In this document: in pieces, positions 9,341-17,102 of the stretch
Layout: each line of letters starts with the position of its first letter
Numbering within the stretch: position 1 is the first letter of the stretch
Assembly (NCBI GenBank): GCA_017640785.1
Contig: JAEPPZ010000001.1
Span: 310,001 to 374,000 of the forward strand
Source: Balneola sp.
GTDB taxonomy: Bacteria; Bacteroidota; Rhodothermia; Balneolales; Balneolaceae
Length of the DNA: 64,000 nt
Direction of reading: 5' to 3'
Notes under the pieces: model-generated
Database searches by the model: none
Told to the model about the DNA's origin: nothing
What the model saw: the letters and a program-made list of their open reading frames with translations, nothing else
Translations under genes and position numbers: made by a program

Positions 9341-9352
9341 TATTCTTTTTTC
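9229..9352. repeat. Inverted pair of GAATAATGAATAACGAA-type repeats inside ccmF/DUF5683 coding DNA
   Basis: Two arms of the form TGAATAACGAATATTGA (left) and TCAATATT...TTCGTTATTCATTATTC (right) face each other about 50 bp apart. They resemble the ATTCATCATTCCTTGTTCATT-type intergenic repeat found three times near 13.4-13.9 kb. The arms encode the last residues of CcmF and the N-terminal and signal-peptide part of the DUF5683 protein. Confidence 0.6.
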
Positions 9353-11828
9353 TTTCTCTTCCCCAATGTCGGAAAATAGAAACGCTAAATCCAATCATAA
9401 GTAAAAAAGTACCCAGCCACACAACGGAAATAAAGGGCTTTTGTTCTGCTACAACTAAGATCCATTCACTTTCATATTCTTCATCTAGCCCTTCAATACT
9501 TAGATCAATTTCACCACTTTCGGGATATACTTTTGAAAAGCTGAATGTGAGATCATGTCCCGGTAACTCAACAGGTGGTGAAAACACAAATGTCTTGCCT
9601 TCTTCATCATTGTATAGTGCAAATAATGGCTCGATCAAATACTGCTGATTACTGGCCATGTGAGTAATTTGAATTTGAGCTCTTACTCCTATATTTGTAT
9701 TCGGAGGCAACTTTGTAGTGTCTTCCATTGCGTATTCCAGGAATGACATTTCGAATCCACCAACAGTAATAGTCTCTCCTTTTTCGAATTGGATGGTCTG
9801 TGTTTCAGGAACCTCACCTTCTTCTTTTGTAACCGGATCAACATTAGCTCGTCGAGCTATCATATCATTTCTCTGTTTGATAAATGAACTACCCGCTACA
9901 TAAAGATAAATATCACTCAATAAACCGGATCGAACATCAGGATCAACAGACCACTGAACGTTTTCCTGAGTAGAAGTTGCCAGCATAGGATATACTTCCG
10001 GATTCATATAGAATGGTTCCCCGCTTCCCAAAGGCAAAGGCTCGAAAAGAAGTTTATAAGTTTGTTGGCCGGGACGATTCTGATCCTGCAAGTCAAATCC
10101 TGTATAGGTTACTATATACTTATCATTTACAATTTTCGGCTCCTCAAGCTTTAACTCCAGAAAAAGAACGGGTTCAGTAACCGTGAAACCCATTTCATCT
10201 TTGATCACGCCTTGCTCAACCTGTTTATTGTAGTTGCTGATCCTTTCATCCAACATAGGCTTGTTATAAACAGATGAAGCTAGAATTCCAATCAACAAAA
10301 CCCCGAAACCTACGTGTGTTACTGAGCCTCCGATCAACTTTGGTTTCTTTGCACACAGCTGAACAATTACGAAAGTATTTCCAACTACCGCGAAGAAAGC
10401 TGTAAACATATAAAATATGTAGTACAAGTCTCTGACATCACCAAAAAATACAGCCGCAATCGTTAAAACAGAAGTAATTAAAAGCGGATTTATAAGAGCT
10501 GATGATAAGGTCTCAATAGAATATTTTTTCCAAAACAGATACTGCCCAATCACAGTAAACACTGCCATCAACATAGCGATAGGCATGCTCCATTGATTGT
10601 AGAAACTGATTTCCGGAGGAGTTGGATTTTCATTGAATAACAATCCTATAATCGGAGAACTGGTTCCCAAAATGATCACAAGTCCAAGTATGAACAGCAG
10701 GATTGCTCCCGTAAACGTCATGAACTCACGAGATAAGATCTGCGACTCTTTTTCCTGAGATGGAAGCTCTTTATATCTCCACAGAAACATTCCCAGTCCA
10801 AGTCCTGTTATCACAAGCATGAAAATCAGGAGTTGATTATACAATCCAAGATCCACAAAGCTGTGAACTGAAGAATCTGCCAAAATTCCGGATCTGGTTA
10901 AGAAAGTTTCATAAACAATAGCTACATAAGCCAGCAATGCAAAAATGATGGACGACTTTTGTGCCACCGAACTTTTTCGCTGAATGATCATAGTGTGAAT
11001 ACCGGCAGTGCCAATCAACCACGGAACGAGTGAAGCATTTTCAACCGGATCCCAAGCCCAAAACCCACCAAAAGAAAGAGTTACATATGCCCAATATCCT
11101 CCAAGAAAAATTGCTGTAAGCAGAGCCACATTTGAACTTAATGTCCATGGTAATGCAGGTCCAACCCATTCATTGTACTTTCTTTTCCATAGTGCAGCCA
11201 TAGCAAAACAGTATGGAATGGTCATCATAGAAAAACCGACAAACAAAAGAGGGGGATGAATCATCATCCATGGGCTTTTGAGCAGATCATTCAACCCGCT
11301 CCCATCCGGTGGAGCAAAATCGGGATTATTCTGTACTACGGGAATGTCCGGAAAGTTCTCTGCAAATGTTCTGAATGGAGAGGCTCCTATCGTCAGGTCT
11401 CCAAATTGCCATCCAACGATCATAGATATCAGGAATAGCTGGGTAAGTGTCAGAAAAAACATCACAGGAGCGCGATAAGGAGGACGTGTCCATCGAATCA
11501 ATCCCAATCCAAACAACCAGGAAAAGAAGATCCACAACATAAAACTACCTTCCTGTCCGCCATAAAAAGCTGACCAGATGTATTTCGCAGAAAGATCTAA
11601 ACTTGTGTAGTTATAAACGTAATAATATTTGAACTGATGGGTAAAGAGAAGATATACCAGCAAGGCTGATGCGGCAATCATAAACAAGCCTTGAAAGCCA
11701 AAGAACCAGTTCCCGATCTTCAGCCTTTGCTCATTTTCATCAGAAGCACTTTTAAAATAGTAGAAAAGAGAACCTAATCCAGAAACAAACGCCAGAGTAA
11801 TTAAAAGTTTACCAACAATTCCGATCAT
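9333..11828 (-). CDS. ccmF: Cytochrome c haem lyase subunit CcmF
   Basis: An 831-residue polytopic membrane protein of the CcmF/CcsA haem-handling superfamily. It holds the haem-binding WWD-type motif as WAWDPVENASLVPWL (from about residue 257), the conserved HPPLLFVG (H191) and the second histidine in GIHTMI (H278), followed by more helices, a large periplasmic domain (about 540-790) and a last transmembrane helix. It should take haem from holo-CcmE and attach it to apocytochrome c CxxCH sites on the periplasmic side. Its start lies 2 bp after the ccmE stop, and its 3' end overlaps the DUF5683 start. No ccmA, ccmB, ccmG or ccmH lies in this window. Confidence 0.95.
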   Translation of the reverse strand: MIGIVGKLLITLAFVSGLGSLFYYFKSASDENEQRLKIGNWFFGFQGLFMIAASALLVYLLFTHQFKYYYVYNYTSLDLSAKYIWSAFYGGQEGSFMLWIFFSWLFGLGLIRWTRPPYRAPVMFFLTLTQLFLISMIVGWQFGDLTIGASPFRTFAENFPDIPVVQNNPDFAPPDGSGLNDLLKSPWMMIHPPLLFVGFSMMTIPYCFAMAALWKRKYNEWVGPALPWTLSSNVALLTAIFLGGYWAYVTLSFGGFWAWDPVENASLVPWLIGTAGIHTMIIQRKSSVAQKSSIIFALLAYVAIVYETFLTRSGILADSSVHSFVDLGLYNQLLIFMLVITGLGLGMFLWRYKELPSQEKESQILSREFMTFTGAILLFILGLVIILGTSSPIIGLLFNENPTPPEISFYNQWSMPIAMLMAVFTVIGQYLFWKKYSIETLSSALINPLLITSVLTIAAVFFGDVRDLYYIFYMFTAFFAVVGNTFVIVQLCAKKPKLIGGSVTHVGFGVLLIGILASSVYNKPMLDERISNYNKQVEQGVIKDEMGFTVTEPVLFLELKLEEPKIVNDKYIVTYTGFDLQDQNRPGQQTYKLLFEPLPLGSGEPFYMNPEVYPMLATSTQENVQWSVDPDVRSGLLSDIYLYVAGSSFIKQRNDMIARRANVDPVTKEEGEVPETQTIQFEKGETITVGGFEMSFLEYAMEDTTKLPPNTNIGVRAQIQITHMASNQQYLIEPLFALYNDEEGKTFVFSPPVELPGHDLTFSFSKVYPESGEIDLSIEGLDEEYESEWILVVAEQKPFISVVWLGTFLLMIGFSVSIFRHWGRERKKNNE

Positions 11829-11830
11829 AA

Positions 11831-12220
11831 TCAGCTTTGTGATGCTTTTTCAAATTCAGGAGCATCGTTGTACTTAGAAGGACATTTCATCAACATTTCG
11901 TTGGCATAGAATGTATCTCCTCTCATTTCTCCAATAACAACTAATCGGTCGGCCTGTTCAAAATTATTAGGCTTAGGTTTTGAATAAACCACTCTTTTAC
12001 TTGCGCCGTCTTCATCCTTCATATAAAAAGAGAAGATCTTGGTTTCCATAGAAAAACCATAATCCTTTGATTCATCAAGTACTCCGGCAACATGAGCGGT
12101 CTTCATTTCTGATGCTTTTTCGAAGTTTGTGTATGTGCTAATGCTCTCTCCAAAGTTATACATCAACAGAGAGGTAAAACCGATTATGGCAATGATTCCA
12201 AAAATTAACTTAGGCTTCAT
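11831..12220 (-). CDS. ccmE: Haem chaperone CcmE, CxxxY variant
   Basis: A 129-residue protein with one N-terminal membrane anchor (LIFGIIAIIGFTSLLMYNF) and an OB-fold domain (about 40-115) ending in ANEMLMKCPSKYND. In classical CcmE the haem-binding residue is His in an HxxxY motif; here the equivalent place is C113-P-S-K-Y117. CxxxY variants are known from Desulfovibrio and archaea, where haem is bound through the Cys, so the protein is expected to be functional rather than broken. Its start overlaps the end of ccmD by 11 bp and its stop is 2 bp before ccmF, so translation is tightly coupled. Confidence 0.92.
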   Translation of the reverse strand: MKPKLIFGIIAIIGFTSLLMYNFGESISTYTNFEKASEMKTAHVAGVLDESKDYGFSMETKIFSFYMKDEDGASKRVVYSKPKPNNFEQADRLVVIGEMRGDTFYANEMLMKCPSKYNDAPEFEKASQS

Positions 12221-12470
12221 GTTCTTCAGGGGTGTTTATTGTTGATTCGAGCTTGCTCACATTTCTATCCACTTTGATCAGAAAGAACAGTAGCACCAAC
12301 CAAATGATCAGTGTAACTCCGAGTACTACAAAAATGAGATCGTTTGAATACATAAATTGAATGAATGCGTTTGATTGATCCAGTTGTTCAGCTCCGCTCC
12401 ACTTGTTTCCATATGTAGAAGTCAGAGTATCAACGGTAGCTTGAGGTGCATCTTGTATGCGAATATTCAT
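12210..12470 (-). CDS. ccmD: CcmD-like small membrane protein
   Basis: An 86-residue protein with a single transmembrane helix (LIFVVLGVTLIIWLVLLFFLI) followed by KVDRNVSKLES, the RxDRxVxxLE tail that marks CcmD-family proteins of Bacteroidota. It should assist release of haem-loaded CcmE from the CcmC complex. It sits between ccmC (9 bp upstream) and ccmE (overlap). The N-terminal 40 residues are longer than in proteobacterial CcmD and hydrophilic. Confidence 0.85.
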   Translation of the reverse strand: MNIRIQDAPQATVDTLTSTYGNKWSGAEQLDQSNAFIQFMYSNDLIFVVLGVTLIIWLVLLFFLIKVDRNVSKLESTINTPEEHEA

Positions 12471-12479
12471 TTCTTAAAA

Positions 12480-13175
12480 CTACGAATTTTCTGTGTGATA
12501 TTGTACCGTTTTATATCGATGAACTACATCATATATCCAAAACGCCAATGCAATAAATCCTATAAATGCCGGATATAAAACAAACCGTAATTCAGGAGCT
12601 GTAATTTCACTAAAGGCCGGATTTCCATCCGCTCCGGGATGCAGGCTTTCCAGTTGACGCGGAACCACATACAGTAAAAAAGGAATCGTTGTAACTGCAA
12701 AAATATTATACACTGCTGAAAGTTTAGCTCGCTTTTGTTCATCATCGAATGCAGAACGAAGTACAAAGTACGCGTAATAGATCATCACTGCCAAGGCAGC
12801 AAGGTTCATTTTTGGTTCTGCGAATGTCCACCAAGTTCCCCAAGTAAAACGAGCCCATAATGAACCGGTGAGCAGACCACAGATTCCGAAGACCACTCCT
12901 ACTTTAGCTGCAGACTCCGCTTTAATATCAAAACTAATATTCGGGGTATTCAGATATCGGATACTGTAGTAAAAACTAATTGCAAACATCGAAAACATTG
13001 CCATCCACATAGGAACATGGAAAAACAAATTCCGGGCAGTTTGTTCAAGAATGGGAATTTTAGGTATACTGATGAGGATTCCAGCAGCGATCACTCCGGT
13101 CATTCCCAGTGCAACAATATATTTCCAGATCTTCAAGGTGAGTGCTCTTTTCTGATTTAATTTTTTGAAGCCCAA
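12480..13175 (-). CDS. ccmC: Haem transport protein CcmC
   Basis: A polytopic protein of about 231 residues in the CcmC/CcsA family. H53 (FFHVPMWMAMF) and H179 (ESLHPGADG) are the two external haem ligands and WGTWW (112-116) is the tryptophan motif; the classical WD is replaced by WWTFAEPKMN. It should load haem onto CcmE. There is no ATG before residue 25, which lies inside the first helix; the frame opens at a TTG, and a second TTG at codon 14 is an alternative start. It is the first gene of the ccmC-D-E-F-DUF5683 unit. The 830 bp upstream are repeats and non-coding, so the ABC subunits CcmA and CcmB must lie elsewhere or be absent. Confidence 0.9.
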   Translation of the reverse strand: MGFKKLNQKRALTLKIWKYIVALGMTGVIAAGILISIPKIPILEQTARNLFFHVPMWMAMFSMFAISFYYSIRYLNTPNISFDIKAESAAKVGVVFGICGLLTGSLWARFTWGTWWTFAEPKMNLAALAVMIYYAYFVLRSAFDDEQKRAKLSAVYNIFAVTTIPFLLYVVPRQLESLHPGADGNPAFSEITAPELRFVLYPAFIGFIALAFWIYDVVHRYKTVQYHTENS

Positions 13176-13310
13176 ATATACGAAGATGAGAACTTTGATG
13201 AGGATTTTTTACTAATGTTTTCGAATGAATAAAGAAAAAGCTATTAGAAGTTAGCTGATAGCTATTAGCTCTTTTCTTTATTCTTCTATTCGATGTTCTT
13301 CAATTCCCAT

Positions 13311-13333
13311 TAGCAGGGCTGAAGCCCATGCTA
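13311..13333. repeat. REP-like palindrome, GGGCT-GA-AGCCC type
   Basis: Perfect 5-bp inner stem GGGCT/AGCCC around GA, extended by TAGCA/TGCTA with one bulged base, and followed by CTAGCTTA. It shares the tail with the palindromes at 13,584 and 13,844. Confidence 0.7.
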
Positions 13334-13443
13334 GCTTATGATCTGAATTAGCCAAAAATTATCATCATAAAAGACAATCGATATTCATCATTCCTTGTTC
13401 ATTATTCAATATTCACCTGTTCTTCTTCTCGATGTTTTAACCC

Positions 13444-13457
13444 GGACGTAAACGTCC
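13444..13457. repeat. REP-like palindrome, GGACGT-AA-ACGTCC type, copy 1
   Basis: Perfect 6-bp inverted repeat around AA, followed by TGCTGGTTTA. It lies in the first 260-bp unit. Confidence 0.75.
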
Positions 13458-13583
13458 TGCTGGTTTAATTTCTTCTAGTTCAATTATTTTTTTAAACAAG
13501 CAGATCCTTCAGGTTCTGCGGGATGTGGATAATGAATATCCTAAGATTCGAAATACATTATTTTAAATCCGAACATATTCGTC

Positions 13584-13597
13584 GGGCGTGAACGCCC
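13584..13597. repeat. REP-like palindrome, GGGCGT-GA-ACGCCC type, copy 1
   Basis: Perfect 6-bp inverted repeat around GA, followed by TTCTAGCTTA. It lies at the end of the first 260-bp unit. Confidence 0.75.
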
Positions 13598-13702
13598 TTC
13601 TAGCTTAAATCCAAGAAAAAGAAATGAATTTTTAAATAATTATTCATCATTCCTTGTTCATTATTCAATATTCACCTGTTCTTCTTCTCGATGTTTTAAC
13701 CC

Positions 13703-13716
13703 GGACGTAAACGTCC
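13703..13716. repeat. REP-like palindrome, GGACGT-AA-ACGTCC type, copy 2
   Basis: Same sequence and tail as copy 1, 259 bp further on, in the second tandem unit. Confidence 0.75.
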
Positions 13717-13843
13717 TGCTGGTTTAATTTCTTCTATTTCAATTATTGTTTTAAACAAGCAGATCCTTCAGGTTCTTCGGGATGTGATTGATCCAAATAT
13801 TTTTAGATTGGATGTACGTTAACTTAAAACCGGACACATTCCC

Positions 13844-13857
13844 GGGCGTGAACGCCC
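13844..13857. repeat. REP-like palindrome, GGGCGT-GA-ACGCCC type, copy 2
   Basis: Same sequence and tail as copy 1, 260 bp further on. The DNA just before it differs between the units (CATTCCC versus CATATTCGTC), so the hairpin is better conserved than its flank. Confidence 0.75.
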
Positions 13858-14005
13858 TTCTAGCTTAAATTCAAACAAAGGAAATGAATTTTTAAATAAT
13901 TATTCATCATTCCTTGTTCATTATTCAATATTCACCTGTTCTTCTTCTCGATGTTCTTCAATTCCTTTGTTATTTTGATAATCAAAAATATATCTGATCA
14001 AACTG

Positions 14006-14524
14006 ATGTCCAATCCTGAAAAATCCATCATCCTCACCCCTTCCCGTAAAAATTATTTTTGGGCGTATCTGATCGGAGTGTTATTGATTCCTCTTTTGAT
14101 AGGAGTTGTTGTGATCTGGTTTGTCAACAGGAAAAGAAATAGCATTCAATATCGAATCACAGATACGTCTGTTTCAAAGGTTACAAAAGAAGATAAAACT
14201 CAATTAGAACTGGTCAACATACTCGAAACTTCTGTTTCCCAAACCGGTATTCAAAAACTTCTGGGAATAGGTAATGTCAATCTTAAGGCAAATGTAAGCA
14301 CATTGATCCTTGAAGGAATTGAAAACCCCGAAAGCTTTCTCGAAAAAATTGATACAGCTATCGCCTATCAAAAAGAAAAGCTCAAGGCTTCTGAAAAGAT
14401 AAAACCACGGAAACCCACTCATGATCCGGGTACACTTGAAAAGCTCGATTACCTGACCGGACTTTGGCAGCAGGGATTGATCAGTGATGAAGACTATGAT
14501 CAGGAACGAAAGAAGTTTTCTTAG
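14006..14524 (+). CDS. Membrane-anchored PH-like (bPH_2/YdbT-type) protein with SHOCT-like tail
   Basis: A 172-residue protein. Residues about 17-42 form a hydrophobic segment (YLIGVLLIPLLIGVVVIWFV). The middle (about 48-120, IQYRITDTSVSKVTKEDKTQLELVNILETSV...GIGNVNL) has the beta-strand pattern of bacterial PH domains of the YdbS/YdbT (DUF304) kind. The last 30 residues (LDYLTGLWQQGLISDEDYDQERKK) match the short C-terminal SHOCT helix pair (L..L...GlIt.eEye..K..). The protein should sit on the cytoplasmic membrane; its partner is unknown. It follows the repeat-rich spacer and lies 65 bp before the S9 peptidase gene on the same strand. Confidence 0.7.
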   Translation: MSNPEKSIILTPSRKNYFWAYLIGVLLIPLLIGVVVIWFVNRKRNSIQYRITDTSVSKVTKEDKTQLELVNILETSVSQTGIQKLLGIGNVNLKANVSTLILEGIENPESFLEKIDTAIAYQKEKLKASEKIKPRKPTHDPGTLEKLDYLTGLWQQGLISDEDYDQERKKFS

Positions 14525-14589
14525 TTCTTTTAAATCCCTTTTACAAAAAGAAACCGTTTCTTATCTCCGTACAATAATCACGGAGCATA

Positions 14590-16950
14590 ATGAATAAACT
14601 AACATCTTTCTCTTTTCTTTTACTACTGATCAGCTTTTCTTTGAACAGTTTGTCTTCTGCACAAAATCAAAAAGCTAACTTTGAGCTGGCAGAGCGCTTT
14701 ACTACCCAGAAAATGCAAAAAATGGTGGGGAGTACTTCGGTATTTCCACGCTGGATCGAAGACACCAATAATTTTTGGTACACTTACGAAAATTCAGAAG
14801 GCAAAAACTGGTATTTCGTTAATGCTGAACGAGGAAATAAGCGACTACTTTTCGACCAGGAAGAAATGGCTGCTCAACTATCTGAGAGTTTCAGCAGAAC
14901 TTTTAACGCCAAGGATCTGGACCTGAAAGGCTTTGATTATGACACCGATCGTGAGCTATTCACTTTCCATGTAGACAGTATCGAATTTACTTATAACTTG
15001 AACGGTAATCGTTTGATTCGTGGGGATTCGCTGGAAAAAGATGAGCGTGAAAATTGGAAATCATATTCACCCGATAGTTCCTATGTGGTTTTTGCAAAAC
15101 ACCATAACCTGTTCATTATGGGTAAAGACGATCATGACAGTACAGCAACTCAGATCACCGAAGACGGTGAGCGTTGGTTCAGTTATCAATATAGTGATGG
15201 TGACACATCCAAAACCGAAAAGCACAGAGCGAGGGTAAATTGGTTCGAAGATTCTAAAAAATTCTGGGTTAAACGTCAGGATAAACGCAAAGTAGATGAT
15301 CTATGGGTGATCAATTCATTAAAAAAACGCCCTGAACTGGAAACCTATAAATACTCAATGCCGGGCGAAGAAGATATTTATGTGGATGAGATCAAAGTGT
15401 TTGATCCTGCTACTACCGAGCACGTAACTTTAGATACAGACAAATGGGAAGATCAATCTTTGGGTGGAGCATACTTCAATCAAGGTGGTATATTTGAAAC
15501 TGACAAATCTGATTTTCTATACATCCTTCGTCGTGACAGAACCTGGAGTAAAATAGATGTATTAAAAGCGAATACATCAACTGGAGAAGTTGAGGTTCTA
15601 TTTTCAGAAGAAAGTAAACCGTATTTCAATACGCGATTTGCTCGTTTAGCTATCATCAATGAAGGTGAAGAATATATCTGGTGGAGTGAACGCACCGGCT
15701 GGGGGCAACTCTACAGATACGACAGCAATGGAAATCTGAAAAACAAGATCACTTCAGGTGCATGGGTTGTTGGTAATGTTGTTAAAATTGATACTACTGC
15801 TTCCAGAATTTTCTTTGAAGGATACGGGCGTGAAGAAGGACAAAATCCATACTACTCAAATCTCTATAGTGTAAAGTTTGACGGCTCCGGTTTTTCTCAT
15901 CTAACTCCTGAAGATGCTACCCATTCTATTAATGCTTCGGATGAAGGGAATTACTTTGTAGATAATTATTCCAGAGTAGACCTGCCTACCAAGTCTGTAC
16001 TAAGAGACGGTTCCGGTAAAGTAATTGCAACTCTTGAAGAAGCTGATATTTCTCAGATGGTGGAACAAGGCTGGAAAGCTCCGGAGTCATTCAAAGTAAA
16101 AGCCGCAGACGGAGCCACAGATATTTATGGCGTAATGTGGAAGCCTTTCGACTTCGATTCTACAAAAAAATATCCGGTTATTTCTTATGTGTATCCGGGA
16201 CCTCAAACTGAACCATTCCCGGCTAACTTTACGATCGGAGGATCCAGGGCACGAACCACAACATTAGCTCAGGTTGGATTTATCGTTGTTGCAATGGGAA
16301 ATCGTGGCGGAAGTCCGATTCGTTCTAAATATTATCACAATTACGGTTATGGTGACATGCGTGATTATCCGTTAGCTGATAATAAATACGGCATCGAGCA
16401 ATTGGCGGGCAAACATTCTTTTATTGACGCGAGCAAAGTTGGAACCTACGGTCATTCCGGTGGTGGATTCATGAGTACAGCTCTTCTACTTACTTATCCA
16501 GACTTTTATGATGTAGCGGTTTCTTCAGCAGGAAATCACGATAACAACATTTATAATATCTGGTGGGGCGAAGTTCATAACGGTGTAAAAGAAAAGAAGA
16601 AAACCGTTACCAAAATGAATGACGATAGTACCAAAACCAAAGAAGAAGTCGTTACTTTTGAAGCTCCTGTTGAAACCAACATCGAACTAGCTAAGAACCT
16701 TAAAGGAAAGTTATTACTTGTTCATGGTGATATGGATAACAATGTTCATCCTGCCAATACAACCAGATTAGTAAATGCGCTCATCAAAGAAGGAAAGCGT
16801 TTTGATATGATGATGTTACCGGGACGCAGACATGGTTTCGGGCCTATGCAACCATATTTCGATCGCATGACTTGGTATTACTTTGCGGAGCACTTGTTAG
16901 GAGATTACCGAACAAATGTGGAGTTTAATTTACCTAAGGATGAGGACTGA
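14590..16950 (+). CDS. S9 family peptidase (dipeptidyl-peptidase IV-like)
   Basis: A 786-residue secreted serine peptidase. A signal peptide (LTSFSFLLLLISFSLNSLSSAQ) is followed by an eight-bladed-type DPPIV N-terminal propeller (about 90-500) and an alpha/beta-hydrolase catalytic domain (about 540-780). The catalytic triad can be read as S623 in GTYGHSGGGFMS (where most relatives have GWSYGG), D716 in HGDMDNNVH and H748 in GRRHGFG. It should cleave short peptides, often after proline, in the periplasm or outside. A good GGAG ribosome-binding site lies 6 nt before the ATG. An insertion rich in Lys/Glu/Thr (about 670-695) separates Ser and Asp. Family and catalytic residues are certain; exact specificity is not. 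Confidence 0.92.
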   Translation: MNKLTSFSFLLLLISFSLNSLSSAQNQKANFELAERFTTQKMQKMVGSTSVFPRWIEDTNNFWYTYENSEGKNWYFVNAERGNKRLLFDQEEMAAQLSESFSRTFNAKDLDLKGFDYDTDRELFTFHVDSIEFTYNLNGNRLIRGDSLEKDERENWKSYSPDSSYVVFAKHHNLFIMGKDDHDSTATQITEDGERWFSYQYSDGDTSKTEKHRARVNWFEDSKKFWVKRQDKRKVDDLWVINSLKKRPELETYKYSMPGEEDIYVDEIKVFDPATTEHVTLDTDKWEDQSLGGAYFNQGGIFETDKSDFLYILRRDRTWSKIDVLKANTSTGEVEVLFSEESKPYFNTRFARLAIINEGEEYIWWSERTGWGQLYRYDSNGNLKNKITSGAWVVGNVVKIDTTASRIFFEGYGREEGQNPYYSNLYSVKFDGSGFSHLTPEDATHSINASDEGNYFVDNYSRVDLPTKSVLRDGSGKVIATLEEADISQMVEQGWKAPESFKVKAADGATDIYGVMWKPFDFDSTKKYPVISYVYPGPQTEPFPANFTIGGSRARTTTLAQVGFIVVAMGNRGGSPIRSKYYHNYGYGDMRDYPLADNKYGIEQLAGKHSFIDASKVGTYGHSGGGFMSTALLLTYPDFYDVAVSSAGNHDNNIYNIWWGEVHNGVKEKKKTVTKMNDDSTKTKEEVVTFEAPVETNIELAKNLKGKLLLVHGDMDNNVHPANTTRLVNALIKEGKRFDMMMLPGRRHGFGPMQPYFDRMTWYYFAEHLLGDYRTNVEFNLPKDED

Positions 16951-16970
16951 TTTAAAATAAAACCAATCAA

Positions 16971-16996
16971 TAGGGACGTATGGCGATACGTCCCTA
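16971..16996. terminator. Palindrome after the S9 peptidase gene (terminator or repeat)
   Basis: Perfect 11-bp inverted repeat TAGGGACGTAT / ATACGTCCCTA around GGCG, followed by CTTTTTGTG on the plus strand. Its position 20 bp after the S9 stop fits a terminator; the high symmetry also fits a dispersed palindromic repeat. Confidence 0.65.
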
Positions 16997-17098
16997 CTTT
17001 TTGTGTTTTGGATTCACTTCCATCAGAGTAGCAACTTCTCTAGTAGAAGGCATTCTTTCATCTTCTACTTTCCATTTCTCACAAAGCGCAAATTTTGT
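16994..17098 (-). pseudogene. Remnant of a GntR-family regulator (YtrA-type N-terminus)
   Basis: A 34-codon stretch ending in a stop reads LCEKWKVEDERMPSTREVA and then TLMEVNPKHKK. This matches the winged-helix start of Bacteroidota YtrA-subfamily GntR regulators (…ICEKIL..W..DERIPSVREMA..LEVNPNTV…), but the segment between CEK and WKVE appears deleted and the frame ends just where the recognition helix (VNPNTV) should begin; nothing further downstream continues the protein. No start codon is near and it lies directly behind the MFS gene stop. It looks like a decayed scrap of a gene that may once have controlled a neighbouring exporter. The call rests on motif likeness alone. Confidence 0.5.
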
Positions 17099-17102
17099 GT
17101 CT

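Larger units (their letters stand above)
13382..13965. repeat. 260-bp direct repeat, two full copies and a partial third
   Basis: The phrase TATTCATCATTCCTTGTTCA begins at 13,382, 13,641 and 13,901 (periods 259 and 260). Copies one and two agree nearly base for base through the next ~160 bp, then share a palindrome; the third copy ends after about 60 bp at CGATGTTCTTCAATTCC. The same ending phrase occurs once before the array (near 13,290), as if the array had been inserted into or amplified from one ancestral copy. Confidence 0.9.
13176..14005. other. Non-coding repeat-rich spacer
   Basis: About 830 bp without a credible gene between two divergent genes (ccmC and the SHOCT-tail gene). It holds a 260-bp tandem repeat, several REP-like palindromes (listed separately) and, at about 13,241-13,270, an AGCTATTAGCT-type palindromic stretch like that at 53.3 kb. 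Promoters for both flanking genes must lie at its ends. Confidence 0.8.

Noticed and set aside
9333-9394. Longer N-terminus for the DUF5683 protein, starting at an upstream TTG inside ccmF
   Set aside because: The added 18 residues precede a good signal peptide, and an ATG overlapping the ccmF stop gives a normal coupled start.
13382-13965. CRISPR array
   Set aside because: The repeat unit is 260 bp with only two full copies, no short regular spacers and no cas gene nearby.
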